A program made the position numbers and the translations under genes. Of a stretch of 64,000 nucleotides of DNA, positions 1 to 9,227 are shown one piece after another. Below the pieces are notes generated by a model. The model was not told the DNA's origin. It searched no databases and saw only the letters and a list, made by a program, of their open reading frames with translations. Position 1 is the first letter of the stretch. Each line of letters begins with the position of its first letter. The DNA comes from Trichomonas vaginalis G3 (taxonomy: Eukaryota; Parabasalia; Trichomonadida; Trichomonadidae), in contig NC_067207.1 of the NCBI RefSeq assembly GCF_026262505.1, positions 27,372,082 through 27,436,081 on the forward strand, read 5' to 3'.

Positions 1-162
1 AACATAAACGATGACACTTATAAAGTAAGATATGAAGGAGGCGTTGAAGATGTTATACCATCTAAGAACTTGAGAGAATCTAAACCAACTCATCTGGGAC
101 CATTAGAGCGGGAGTATTGGAAAGACAAAAATATGCCAGAAAGAATAAGAAAATTCTTCTAA
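1..162 (+). CDS. Integrase C-terminal end (putative, partial)
   Basis: The reading frame is open from the window edge and ends at 162. The visible residues include YKVRYEGG and DVIPSKNLRES, a pattern like the SH3/chromo-like tail of retrovirus-type integrases; the type-B integrase at 24990-25946 has a similarly placed tail (YTLQAED, VRPRFKLVKV). Position at the far end of the element from the capsid genes fits. The catalytic core lies outside the window, so the call rests on this short tail and on context. Confidence 0.45.
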   Translation, partial: NINDDTYKVRYEGGVEDVIPSKNLRESKPTHLGPLEREYWKDKNMPERIRKFF

Positions 163-194
163 ACTTTTTCATTAGATGTAAATCAGACAAAAAT

Positions 195-420
195 ATAATT
201 TAGGTGAAGAGGTGAGATTTCACCTCTTTTTTCACCTGTTTTTTCACCCTCGTGAATTTTCATGAATTTTCATGAATTTTATATATTAATGTTTTCGTTA
301 AGCCACTTTGTGCCGTCAGTCAGTCAGTCAGTCAGTCAATGAAATTTACACCAAAAATAATGTTTAGGTGAAGAGGTGAGATCTCACCCGTTTTTTCACC
401 TCATTTCTACCCTCTTGAAT
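195..420. repeat. Palindrome and CAGT-repeat module
   Basis: Between the integrase tail and the next gene lie two copies of an AGGTGAGAT(C/T)TCACC-type palindrome (210-225 and 375-388), repeats of TGAATTTTCA and a short tandem run of CAGT (about 317-338). The same module, inverted, occurs at 48600-49220 in E3 with AGGTTAGATCTAACCT as the palindrome. No gene is seen here. Confidence 0.8.
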
Positions 421-496
421 TTTCATGAATTTCCTTAAGATAGAAAAAATAAAGTTAGTTTTATTTTTATTTATTTTTTTATTTTGTATAAAAGAT

Positions 497-1435
497 ATGA
501 TTTCAACAATCGGCACAACAACAATTCAAACAACAGCACCAAACTCGTTAGTCATGAATCCTATGTCAATGTTAGTAGAGATGAAAAGCTTTATTCCTTC
601 TTCATTTACTTTTGAAACAGAAATCCAGAAGATAAAGCAGGAACTTTTAACAAGTAATTTAGACTGTACCGCACAGGATGAAGAAAATGAAGAATATCTT
701 TATGACATGCAGGACATTATTGACCATTTACCCAAATTGCCTGAAATCCAACAACAAAAACTCACTATTCATGAATTCGATGAAATAGAAGTGAAATCAA
801 CTGACTCAGTAGAAATAAAGAAGTTCATACGAAAGGTAAATTATGATTTTCTAGGATATCATTGCAACCATAAAGTTATGGACAAAGATTGCGACATGGT
901 ATATAAGAACATCTCTGACATATATAAATCGGTGGAGTTTAAGACATACGACAACTTTGTTTCATTAGTTGCAGAATGTGTATGGCAGATAAGAGATAAA
1001 GATAGAAGAGGTAAGGTATGGCATGAACAGATAAAACCAACTGCCTTTGAGTTAAAGAAAACCATTGACGCCTTGGTTGTTCTAGCTGGTTTTATTTCAA
1101 TGTATAACGCAAAAATGAATCCGCAATGTTCAAAATGTAAAGCAGCAATGAGGAAATATAACTACTCCGTCAAAGAGATAGAACGTATGAGAAACGACTA
1201 TGCAGACTTAAAGAAAGAAGCAGAAAAACCAGCAGAAAATAAAATGGACATGTTAGCATTTCTGAACAAAAACTATCCAATTGCTGACGATTTCCTTCTA
1301 TCTGACGTCAAGAAGAAGTATAAAGAAACCTTCGGCATTGTTAGAACATTCGATATCCTCAGCGAAGAAATAGAAGCTACAAAACTGTTTAGGATTTCAA
1401 ATATACATCGTACAATTCATGTAAAACGCTTGTGA
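497..1435 (+). CDS. Bro/KilA-N-associated protein, variant C-terminus
   Basis: The first ~235 residues match the N-terminal part of the 445-residue protein at 47206-48543, including a CSKCKAA motif and a predicted coiled coil. The two then diverge completely: here the C-terminal ~70 residues (FLNKNYPIADDF to the end) are helical and resemble a small winged-helix-like domain, whereas the homologue ends in KilA-N plus T5orf172. An upstream ATG at 425 would add a hydrophobic stretch encoded by AT-rich leader; I prefer the ATG at 497 because the homologue starts there. A nuclear DNA-binding or regulatory role is inferred from the family. The frame looks whole. Confidence 0.55.
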   Translation: MISTIGTTTIQTTAPNSLVMNPMSMLVEMKSFIPSSFTFETEIQKIKQELLTSNLDCTAQDEENEEYLYDMQDIIDHLPKLPEIQQQKLTIHEFDEIEVKSTDSVEIKKFIRKVNYDFLGYHCNHKVMDKDCDMVYKNISDIYKSVEFKTYDNFVSLVAECVWQIRDKDRRGKVWHEQIKPTAFELKKTIDALVVLAGFISMYNAKMNPQCSKCKAAMRKYNYSVKEIERMRNDYADLKKEAEKPAENKMDMLAFLNKNYPIADDFLLSDVKKKYKETFGIVRTFDILSEEIEATKLFRISNIHRTIHVKRL

Positions 1436-1439
1436 AAAA

Positions 1440-1495
1440 AGAGGTGAAAAAACAGGTGAAAAAAGAGGTGAGATCTCACCTCTTCACCTAAACAT
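1440..1495. repeat. GAGGTGAGATCTCACCTC palindrome module
   Basis: A perfect 18-bp palindrome (1465-1482) with an AGATCT core is preceded by spaced AGGTGAAAA repeats and followed by CACCTAAAC. Equivalent modules stand at 2415-2432, 13248-13265 and 52299-52312, always next to a small DNA-binding or unknown gene, often just after its stop codon. It could fold as a hairpin in the transcript or bind a dimeric protein; which is not visible. Confidence 0.8.
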
Positions 1496-1598
1496 TATTT
1501 TTATTGAATTCAGCACAAAAATAATGAATTTCATTAGTTAGAAAAATAACGCTAATTTTATTTTTATTTATTTTTTTATTTTGTATGTAAGAACAGTA

Positions 1599-2264
1599 AT
1601 GTCAGTCGAAGCAAAAACATTCACGAACAAATCTAATGGCGAAACATTCACAAAAGGCACTTATAACGGTATTGAAGTCTTACGTAGAGACAAGGATGGT
1701 TACATTAATGCAACAAAGATGGCAAGAGAAGCAGGAAAGTTAAACCATTTAAACAGATTTCTCAATAGTGCTAAAATGCAGGAAATTCTTGAGTTTTGGA
1801 TGAAAGAATGCGGTCGAGCCAAAAGTGGCTCAACCTCAAAACAAGCATTTTATGAGCTTACTAAGGGCGTTATAAATGAATTCAAAGGTATTTACATACA
1901 TCCTGACCTCGTTCATTTTGTTGCTGAATGGTGCTCTGTAAAGTATGCATTTTATGTCAAAGATATTATGGACTCCATAGACAAGAAAGTTCATGAGAAA
2001 TTAGATGAAGAAGAACTCGAAGATACAGTAGAGAATGCAAAACATTTGTTTGAAGAAGAAGTTAGAAAAGTGCGCGAAAAACAATTAGAACATGAACGTG
2101 AGATATTTTATGGTTATAGAGATTCTCCATACGAACTAGACCAATGGGAACAAGAAGATTTAAAGAGAGAATTTAGAGAATATGAACTCGCTAAGATAGC
2201 ATTAGAAGCTGCAGAAAAGAAGTTAAAAGTTTGGGGTCGTTTTGTACAAAAATATTGCGAGTAA
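1599..2264 (+). CDS. KilA-N domain protein
   Basis: Residues ~10-130 are a classic KilA-N domain: GIEVLRRDKDGYINATKMAR, a LNRFLNSAKMQEILEF helix region, GSTSKQAFYELTKG and the C-terminal IYIHPDLVHFVAEWCSVKYA block. The rest is a charged coiled coil. KilA-N domains bind DNA and are common in large DNA viruses, phages and trichomonad Mavericks. The start at 1599 is preferred over the ATG at 1581 because the sister gene at 3574 has the same leader (a T-rich run, then ATG, 15 bases, ATG) and the conserved protein begins at the second. The frame looks whole. A partial relative lies at 48807-49130. Confidence 0.88.
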   Translation: MSVEAKTFTNKSNGETFTKGTYNGIEVLRRDKDGYINATKMAREAGKLNHLNRFLNSAKMQEILEFWMKECGRAKSGSTSKQAFYELTKGVINEFKGIYIHPDLVHFVAEWCSVKYAFYVKDIMDSIDKKVHEKLDEEELEDTVENAKHLFEEEVRKVREKQLEHEREIFYGYRDSPYELDQWEQEDLKREFREYELAKIALEAAEKKLKVWGRFVQKYCE

Positions 2265-2665
2265 ATGAACTCATTATTTTTGCTGAATTCGTGAGATTCT
2301 GAGTAAAATGACATAGGGCATGTGTCAAACCGTTGAGTTTTCACAAATTCCAAAAATAACGTTTACCATGTGAAACGGTTATAAAATAACTGGGGTGAAA
2401 AAAAGGTGAAAAAAGAGGTGAGATCTCACCTCTTCACCTAAAATATATTTTTATTGAATTCCCCCCACTTGAACTAGATTAATATAGATTTACGGGTGGT
2501 GGGGACCACCCTTTTCATTTACCATTTTTTTGTATTTGACGGGAATTAATTCTTGATTTCAGGGATTTTTTTGACGAAGTGCGAATCTTCACTTCGTCAA
2601 AAAATGACATATGGCACGTGTCAAACCGTTGAGTTTTCACAAAATTTAAAAATTGCTGAGGAAAG
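2265..2665. repeat. Non-coding repeat module: palindrome plus GACGAAGTG hairpin
   Basis: The stretch holds a GAGGTGAGATCTCACCTC palindrome (2415-2432), two copies of a GTGTCAAACCGTTGAG motif (near 2325 and 2620) and a hairpin with arms TTTTTGACGAAGTG and CACTTCGTCAAAAA (2566-2604). The hairpin is repeated in inverted orientation at 4548-4586, so the two copies flank the KilA-N gene at 3574-4401. Related hairpins lie in E3. No gene is supported. Confidence 0.8.
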
Positions 2666-2794
2666 TTTGTCAAAAAAGTGAAGGTTCCCGACGGTTTCAA
2701 ACCGCCATACTTTACATGAAGATAGTTTACAATGTCAACTAAATATCATGTACGATAGAAACGGTTATGTAAAGTTTACATTTTGTAAAGTTTT

Positions 2795-3220
2795 GTCCTG
2801 ATTCAAGACAAGTCTTGTATTTTTTCAGAACAAGTCTTGTATTTTTTCAGAACAAGTCTTGTATTTTTTCAAGACAAATCTTGTCCTGATTCAGAACAAG
2901 ACTTGCACTTTTTAGTCAGTTTTTCTTGTAAAGTTCTCAAATTTGAGAACAATTGTCCTGATTCAAGACAAGTCTTGTATTTTTTCAGAACAAGTCTTGT
3001 ATTTTTTCAGAACAAGTCTTGTATTTTTTCAAGACAAATCTTGTCCTGATTCAGAACAAGACTTGCACTTTTTAGTCAGTTTTTCTTGTAAAGTTCTCAA
3101 ATTTGAGAACAATTGTCCTGATTCAAGACAAGTCTTGTATTTTTTCAGAACAAGTCTTGTATTTTTTCAAGACAAATCTTGTATTTTTTTCAAGACAAAT
3201 CTTGCACTTTTTCAGGAAAT
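2795..3220. repeat. 160-bp tandem repeat, about 2.6 copies
   Basis: GTCCTGATTCAAGACAAG recurs at exactly 160-bp spacing (near 2796, 2956 and 3116). Each unit contains a 22-bp sub-repeat with the dyad CAAGACAAGTCTTG and ends with an AAATTTGAGAAC segment. Open frames over it are repeat artefacts with translated periodicity and no domain. Confidence 0.9.
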
Positions 3221-3573
3221 CCTATCGTCCAACTTTACAAATGTCACTTTTCAACATGATTGCATTTTGGTCGGGGGACAACTTTCTCTCAATTTTGTCG
3301 CTTTTCTATCGTCGTGTTTTGTCACTTTTCCCTCAGGGTGTGTGTCAGAAAATGTCCAAAATCTTTATAGCCGCGTATCTCCTTCAATTCTTGACGGTTT
3401 GACATGTATGACACACCATTCAATTCAGAATTATATGCTGAATCTTATGACCTTCATTTGTTCGTGACTTCTTTTCACATATGTAACCATGAATTTTTAA
3501 CATTTCTTTAACACAGAAAAATAAAGTTAGTTTTATTTTTATTTATTTTTTTATTTTGTATGTAAGAACAGTA
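3221..3573. other. Intergenic stretch without a gene
   Basis: This holds unique AT-rich sequence of slightly different texture from the neighbouring repeats (runs such as TTTTGTCGCTTTT), followed by the T-rich leader of the next KilA-N gene. I see no domain-bearing frame, RNA gene or repeat in it. Confidence 0.5.
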
Positions 3574-4401
3574 ATGTCAACATTAGAGAACACAACAACT
3601 GCTATCGTTCATGAAGCCATAAATGAAGAATACGAATACATACAATATAACAAACAACTCCGTCTCATTCGTTCAGTCAAAGATGACATGTATCAAATGC
3701 AAAGTATAATGAATGCTCTTCGTTCTACAAAGCAAGCATATCATTGGTTTGAAAACCAACAGACAAAAGAACTTTTAGAAGAATTTCCTCATATGATTGC
3801 TTCCCTCGGAAAACCGGGGGAAGAGATTTCGTATGAAAATCGCAAGAATTTGGCACCTGGTTTGAAAGGTTATTATGTTCATAGACTTCTTGTAAATGCT
3901 GTAGCAATGTGGGCTTCACCTCGTTATGCTTGTTATATTTTCATGATGTTAGATGAACTATATAAAGCAGAACGTGGAGAGATGGAAAAGAAACTTCAAG
4001 CAAAAGATGAAGTCATTGAAGCAAAAGACAAAAGCATTCAGAAAAGAATACCACGTTCGGTACCAAAAGGAAAGGAAAAGAGTTATAAGTATATGATATA
4101 TACTGAAGAGATGGAAAATGAAGAAGACAGAGATATGGTTATGTTGCATTTAGTTAGAAGAAACAACAAGAGCTTTTATGACTTAGCTAAGATATATAAA
4201 TCTGACAGAAACTGGTTCTATCGTGAAAACTTACCGATTTCAATGACACCGAATGAGCAAATAAAGGAAATTGTCAAAAATACTCTTCCTCAAACACACT
4301 ATGACATCAAAGGTTGCACAATACTTACATTCAAAGAAGACTTAACATTACTGAAGGAAAAAATAACAGAATATTTCGATAACTTCAAAGAGGAAGAATA
4401 A
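3574..4401 (+). CDS. KilA-N / DUF3627-like protein
   Basis: The first ~130 residues are a divergent KilA-N domain (LKGYYVHRLLVNAVAMWASPRY is its C-terminal block). A coiled coil (residues ~135-155, with KDEVIEAKDKS) follows, then a C-terminal ~110-residue domain starting near RIPRSVPKGKEK that resembles the DUF3627 domain found after KilA-N in large DNA viruses. A near-identical homologue lies at 44783-45616. The start at 3574 is chosen over 3556 as in the sister gene. Inverted hairpin modules flank the gene on both sides. The frame looks whole; a regulatory DNA-binding role is inferred from the family. Confidence 0.8.
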   Translation: MSTLENTTTAIVHEAINEEYEYIQYNKQLRLIRSVKDDMYQMQSIMNALRSTKQAYHWFENQQTKELLEEFPHMIASLGKPGEEISYENRKNLAPGLKGYYVHRLLVNAVAMWASPRYACYIFMMLDELYKAERGEMEKKLQAKDEVIEAKDKSIQKRIPRSVPKGKEKSYKYMIYTEEMENEEDRDMVMLHLVRRNNKSFYDLAKIYKSDRNWFYRENLPISMTPNEQIKEIVKNTLPQTHYDIKGCTILTFKEDLTLLKEKITEYFDNFKEEE

Positions 4402-4539
4402 AAAAATCTAAGCTAATTTTATTTTTTTATAAATGCCTTCCTCCTTTCGTACCTGTTGTCAAAATGTCATGTTGTCAGTAATTTTAAGAGAATTACTTTC
4501 ATGAGATAAATAAGAAATAACTTTCATTTTTCATTAGAT

Positions 4540-4630
4540 AACTGTTGTTTTTTGACGAAGTGAAGATTTGCACTTCGTCAAAAAAATCCCTGAAATCAAG
4601 AATTAATTCCCGTCAAATACAAAAAATGAA
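4540..4630. repeat. GACGAAGTG hairpin module
   Basis: The hairpin TTTTTGACGAAGTG / CACTTCGTCAAAAA is followed by AATCCCTGAAATCAAGAATT and CCCGTCAAATACAAAAAA. It is the inverted partner of 2520-2604 on the other side of the KilA-N gene, and the same module stands five times in E3. Confidence 0.85.
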
Positions 4631-4800
4631 GAAGTAAAGATAATTCCCGCGTGTTATACCACACCTCTCAAACATCACCTGGCCAGGGCTCTGTTCTCAA
4701 GATGTTCTCCTTTCAATTGGGGACCGCTACTCCTCGCGATTTGTGAACCTACCACCGTTCTAAGACCAATAACTTTGGCATAGGAATAAAAAAATAAAAA
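4631..4800. other. GC-richer segment of unknown origin
   Basis: About 160 bases are markedly richer in G and C than everything around them, between a hairpin module and the next gene. A short minus-strand frame reads plausibly (VIGLRTVVGSQIARSSG) but has no start or recognised domain. It could be a captured host or foreign fragment. Confidence 0.35.
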
Positions 4801-4809
4801 TAAATTTTC

Positions 4810-5283
4810 TTATAAAGCTTCAGGGTCTATTTCTTCAACCATTTCACTTCCTTCGTCAATGTCAATAGAAGCTTCTTCAACCTTTGGTAAGAATTTCTGT
4901 ATAACATCTTTGTTCGTTATTGTTTTCAGAGATGAAGGATAATATTTCACATTTGTTTCACCCTTCTTATATTCTTTCTGTTCGGAAAGATTTAAAGCAA
5001 TACTGAAGAAGTCAATGTTAGAGTTCTTTATGACAGTATAATGAGTATCTTTGACATTCACGAAGAAACTCTTTTGTTTCAAAACTACTGCTAACTCTTG
5101 TGAAGTATAACGTTTGCGGTCAATGACGATAGCTAATGGTCTGACATACTGACCAAACTTAGATTCTTTCACAAACTTCTTGTTAAAGATAACATTAACA
5201 TTTGAAGCATTATTGAAGTCATTCTTGATGGCTGTAGCGAGAGCATTGTATGAAAAGAACTTGCAATCTTGCATGTGTTTCAT
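4810..5283 (-). CDS. Small acidic-tailed protein (ssDNA-binding-like position)
   Basis: A 157-residue protein with no clear domain is divergently transcribed from PolB. It has a mixed beta-rich N-terminal part and an acidic tail, SIDIDEGSEMVEEIDPEAL. The unrelated-looking small protein of type-B elements (15894-16313) has a closely similar tail ending IDIDPEMF, and both sit beside replication genes. Acidic tails with a hydrophobic tip are usual in single-stranded DNA-binding proteins, so this role is possible; it is inference only. The frame looks whole. Confidence 0.5.
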   Translation of the reverse strand: MKHMQDCKFFSYNALATAIKNDFNNASNVNVIFNKKFVKESKFGQYVRPLAIVIDRKRYTSQELAVVLKQKSFFVNVKDTHYTVIKNSNIDFFSIALNLSEQKEYKKGETNVKYYPSSLKTITNKDVIQKFLPKVEEASIDIDEGSEMVEEIDPEAL

Positions 5284-5372
5284 TAAAATAAAAATATTAA
5301 ATTATTTTGAAAAATAACTTAAAAAAATCTAATCTAATTTTTTCAAAAAATATTTTTTATTTCCTACTAAAG

Positions 5373-8300
5373 ATGTATCGGAAGTTGTCTAAGTTAGAAC
5401 ACTCGGAAATAAAACAACTTCTAACAGAAGCTAATATAGATGTTGCAAAGCATTACGCAACAAACAAAAAGGCACTCGCTGACTTCATTAAAGACTATAA
5501 TGGTGCAATAAGTTATGATAGAATTCATGAGTTCATAAAGCCGCAACGCGGCGAGGACGAAGTCCATGCAAGAGCATTTCCTTTAAATGACGTTGCTATT
5601 GACTTATATCATAGACGTTCAGTACCTCATGAAGTAAGAAGAGAAATGTTTGACATAACAAATGCAAACGTTGGTGAAACAAGAAAGAGAGATGACACAC
5701 TGAAACAACAGAGAAGAGAGATGTTTAAAAGTGCTATAGAAGAAGTTCGCAAAGCTAACGATGTCATTCGTTCCATTGACGACAAACCAAAAGAAGGTGA
5801 GAGATGGTTAAAGAAAGATGAAGAGAATAGGAAGAGGAATGTTAAGACAGGCAATAGACTCATTGACTTTAACATCGAAGCTTTAGATGAACCAAACAGA
5901 GACTACTTACACAAACATTTCGGTAAGGTTTTCATGAGACTCTTAGAGAAGATTAAAATAAACTCCCAACAAAGATGGATGGTATGTTATAAACTTGGTG
6001 GAAAGTATGAATGTTCTACGTTAAACCTCAATAATATTGGAACATTACTACATCAGCTCTTGAAGGAGAACTTTATATCAGAGATAGAAGCAAATGCTGC
6101 AGGTATTGTTGAAATGCACTATGACTTCTTCTTGACAAACATAAAGAATCTTACTGAAATAAAGATGTATGATTTAACAGAATATGAAGGCTTAACGATG
6201 TCAGATGTAAAGAAAGGCAAACCAAAAAAGAGACCATATAGAGATGAAAGCACACTGACAAATGACCAGAAAGCCATTTTGGAAGCTCTTAAGCAAACAG
6301 GAAACCCAGCACTTATAGAAAGCTTTTGGAAAGATAATGGTGAAAAGAAGTTTTATAAAAAGAGAAGCGGTCAGTTCTGGAAGTATCTTTGCACATTACC
6401 TATAAATCTTGAACGCTACCAAATCTTCAATGAACTGAACAAAAGAACTGCAACACTTATGACAGAAGATAATTGTTTCGTTTATGCTTGCATTCAGGCT
6501 GGAGTAAATGAAGAAACTATTGACCACATGAGAGAAGTCATTCGTGTTAGAGACTTTCCTCAAAGTAAAGTACAAGAAATTTCTGACGCAACAGGTATAG
6601 CATTTAATGTTACCATTGGTTATTTCAATGACTCAAGACATAATGAAATAAAGAGATATATACCAAAAGAATGTGAAACTGTTAGAACTCTTGACTTACT
6701 TCTTGTTGAAGACCACTACATGCTAAATGAAAGATTACCAATGACAACATATTTCATTCGCAACTATATAGAAATCTTGAAGGAGTGTGGTGGAATGAAC
6801 ATTGAGAAACAGATGAAGATTTATACAAAGAGAGAGAACAAATATGTAGTTCGTTATGATAGAACAACACCGTTATGGGATGTTATGAAAACATTGTGGG
6901 AGTGCAAATATTTCGAACCTATTTCTTATGGAGAACTTTTCACATATACGACTGACTTATATAAACAGAACCTTGCACCATTTAAAGATTTGACATATGC
7001 TCCAAAGTATTGTGTACAACTGAAGAAGAAAGCCGAGTCAAAAGAAGTAAATAAAAATAAGTGCAAGTTCATTCCTGAGCACGTTTTCTTTGCTGACTTT
7101 GAGTGTAGCACTGATGGCTTTCATAAAGCTTTTAACATCTGTTATGACAGTGAAGATGGTTCAGTGAGTGAAAGCATTTGGGGTCAGAACTGTGCAACAG
7201 AATTTTTGGAACGACTTCCTGACAAGAGTTTAATATATTTTCACAACCTCAGTTATGAAATAAACTTCATCTTAAGGCACATGACAGAAGTGAAAGGAAC
7301 TCCCATCATTAAAGGTTCACGAACAATGCAAATAACTGGCTTATATAAAGGAAGGGCAATTATTATAAAAGACTCTTACAGTGTTATAAATAAGAAGCTT
7401 AAACTATTTCCTGCTATGTTTAACTTACAAACAGGACCGAAAGAAGTATTTCCATACAACTACTACAGCAGTGTTTTGTTAGCAAATGACAACAGAACTG
7501 GTGTCATTTCTGAAGCATGTAAGTTTGTAAAAGATATTGAAACGTTCATGAAAAACATAGATTCCATCAAAGGTTGCAGAATAGATGAGAACCACTTCGA
7601 CTTAGAAAAATATAGCACATTTTATTGCAAACAAGATGTAAGAATTTTAAGAGAAGGTTTTGTTAAGTTCCGCAATGACATATTGAAAGGGTTTGATTTA
7701 AACGTATATGACTACGTTAGTATTTGTTCTATTGCTAACAAATTGTTTGAGAACAGAGTGTACTTCCCGAATGGAAATTTATATGACCTCTCAAATAAAC
7801 CAAGAGAGTTTATTTCACGCTGTATTCAAGGTGGAAGATGTATGCTGTCAGATAACATGAAACAAAAGAGCGAAAAGAAACTCATTGCTGATTTCGACGC
7901 TGTTTCATTATATCCATCAGCTATAGCAAGACTTTATACTTTAGAAGGTATTCCAAAGGTTATGAAGAAAGAAATGTTAAGCACAGAGTATCTCATGAGA
8001 CATTTATTCGATGACGACCAAAACCCATTGGTGAAAAGTTTATGTCTGGCTTCTTTGTTCTCATTAAGATAACAGAGATTGGAATACATAGACACTTTCC
8101 TTTAATAGTTTGTGACCCTGAACTAAATCCAGAACTTAACGTTCCCAGAAGTTCAAACACTTGCTGTTTATGTATGTTGACCATATAACATTACAAGACC
8201 TCATAAAATATCAAGGTGTCAAATGTGAAGTGTTGCAAGGATACTATTACGATGGAAACAGAGATATTAGAATAAGAGATGAAGTAAAGAAGTTGTTTGA

Positions 8301-9146
8301 GTTAAGGTTAAAGTATAAGAAAGAAGGAAATCCTTTGCAAGAAAATATAAAGCTCATTCTGAACAGTATTTATGGCAAAACTATTCTATCTCCTATTGAG
8401 TCAAAAATAACCATAGTAATGACAAAGATGCTATAAGATATGCCATCAGAAACTACAACCATATAGTGAAGTTCGAAGGTTTGGATGGTTCAGATAAAAC
8501 TATTTTCAAGCTAACGAAAAGCATTTGCAGACACTTTAACTTCTGTCCACTTGGTGTTAACATTCTGTCTATGTCGAAGAGAATAATGTGTGAAGTATTC
8601 TGTACTGCTGAAGATATGGGTCTTCAAATATTTTACCAGGACTGCGATAGCATGCATATTTTCAATGAAGACATCCCACTGTTAGCTCAGGAATTTCAGA
8701 AGAGATACGGTAGAGAACTTATTGGTAAAACATTAGGTCAATTTCATTCTGACTTCGCAGAAATAACACCTGGAAAACAAAGTTTAGCATACAAGTCAAT
8801 ATTTTGTGGAAAGAAGACTTACATAGACTTACTCACGAATGATTTAAATGAAGTTGCATTTCATGCACGTTGTAAAGGTGTAAAACAAGACGTTCTTGCT
8901 TTAACAGCTAATGAAATGTTTCCTGAAGCTATACAATGCTATTACAATGAAGATAAGAACATTCACATACCTGTTGGAACATATGACAAAGACTCTGAGT
9001 TCAGTTTAATGAAACTTTACAAAGCACTTCATGATGGTCAAGAGATTGGATTTGACTTATGTAAGTCTTCTAGTCCTTGCTTTGCTGAAAAGTTTAACTT
9101 CTCAATAACAACTAAAACAAGCTTTATTCGTAAGTTGAAGTTCTGA
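5373..9146 (+). pseudogene. POLB: Protein-primed type DNA polymerase B, exonuclease-bearing (type A)
   Basis: This is the replicative polymerase of the element. An N-terminal ~400-residue region (with NCFVYACIQAG and VEDHYMLNE) precedes a 3'-5' exonuclease (FADFECST as Exo I, FHNLSYEINFI as Exo II, YCKQDVRIL as Exo III) and a polymerase core: FDAVSLYPSAI (motif A), KLILNSIYGKT (motif B) and YQDCDSMHIF (motif C). The ATG at 5373 is preferred over 5307 because it follows the T-rich start-proximal motif and begins the conserved protein. The gene is broken in about two places. Partial copies lie at 56413-57248 and 57424-58270. It is divergent from 4810-5283 and converges on 9228-10085. Confidence 0.9.
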
Positions 9147-9192
9147 GGTCATTTATTTTTGTCAGCAATGAGGTCATTCATGATAAAAATAA

Positions 9193-9204
9193 GCCGCTAG
9201 CGGC
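9193..9204. terminator. GCCGCTAGCGGC palindrome between convergent genes
   Basis: A perfect GC-only-armed 12-bp palindrome in AT-rich DNA lies between the 3' ends of PolB and the penton-like gene. It is kept at 56355-56366 in copy 2 in the same gene context. A role in 3' end formation is inferred from position only. Confidence 0.4.
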
Positions 9205-9227
9205 AAGGGCGAAGCCCATGAGGTCAT

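Noticed and set aside
2837-3467. Open frames with periodic FFRTSLVFFQ-type peptides
   Set aside because: They merely translate the 160-bp repeat; no domain and no leader motif.
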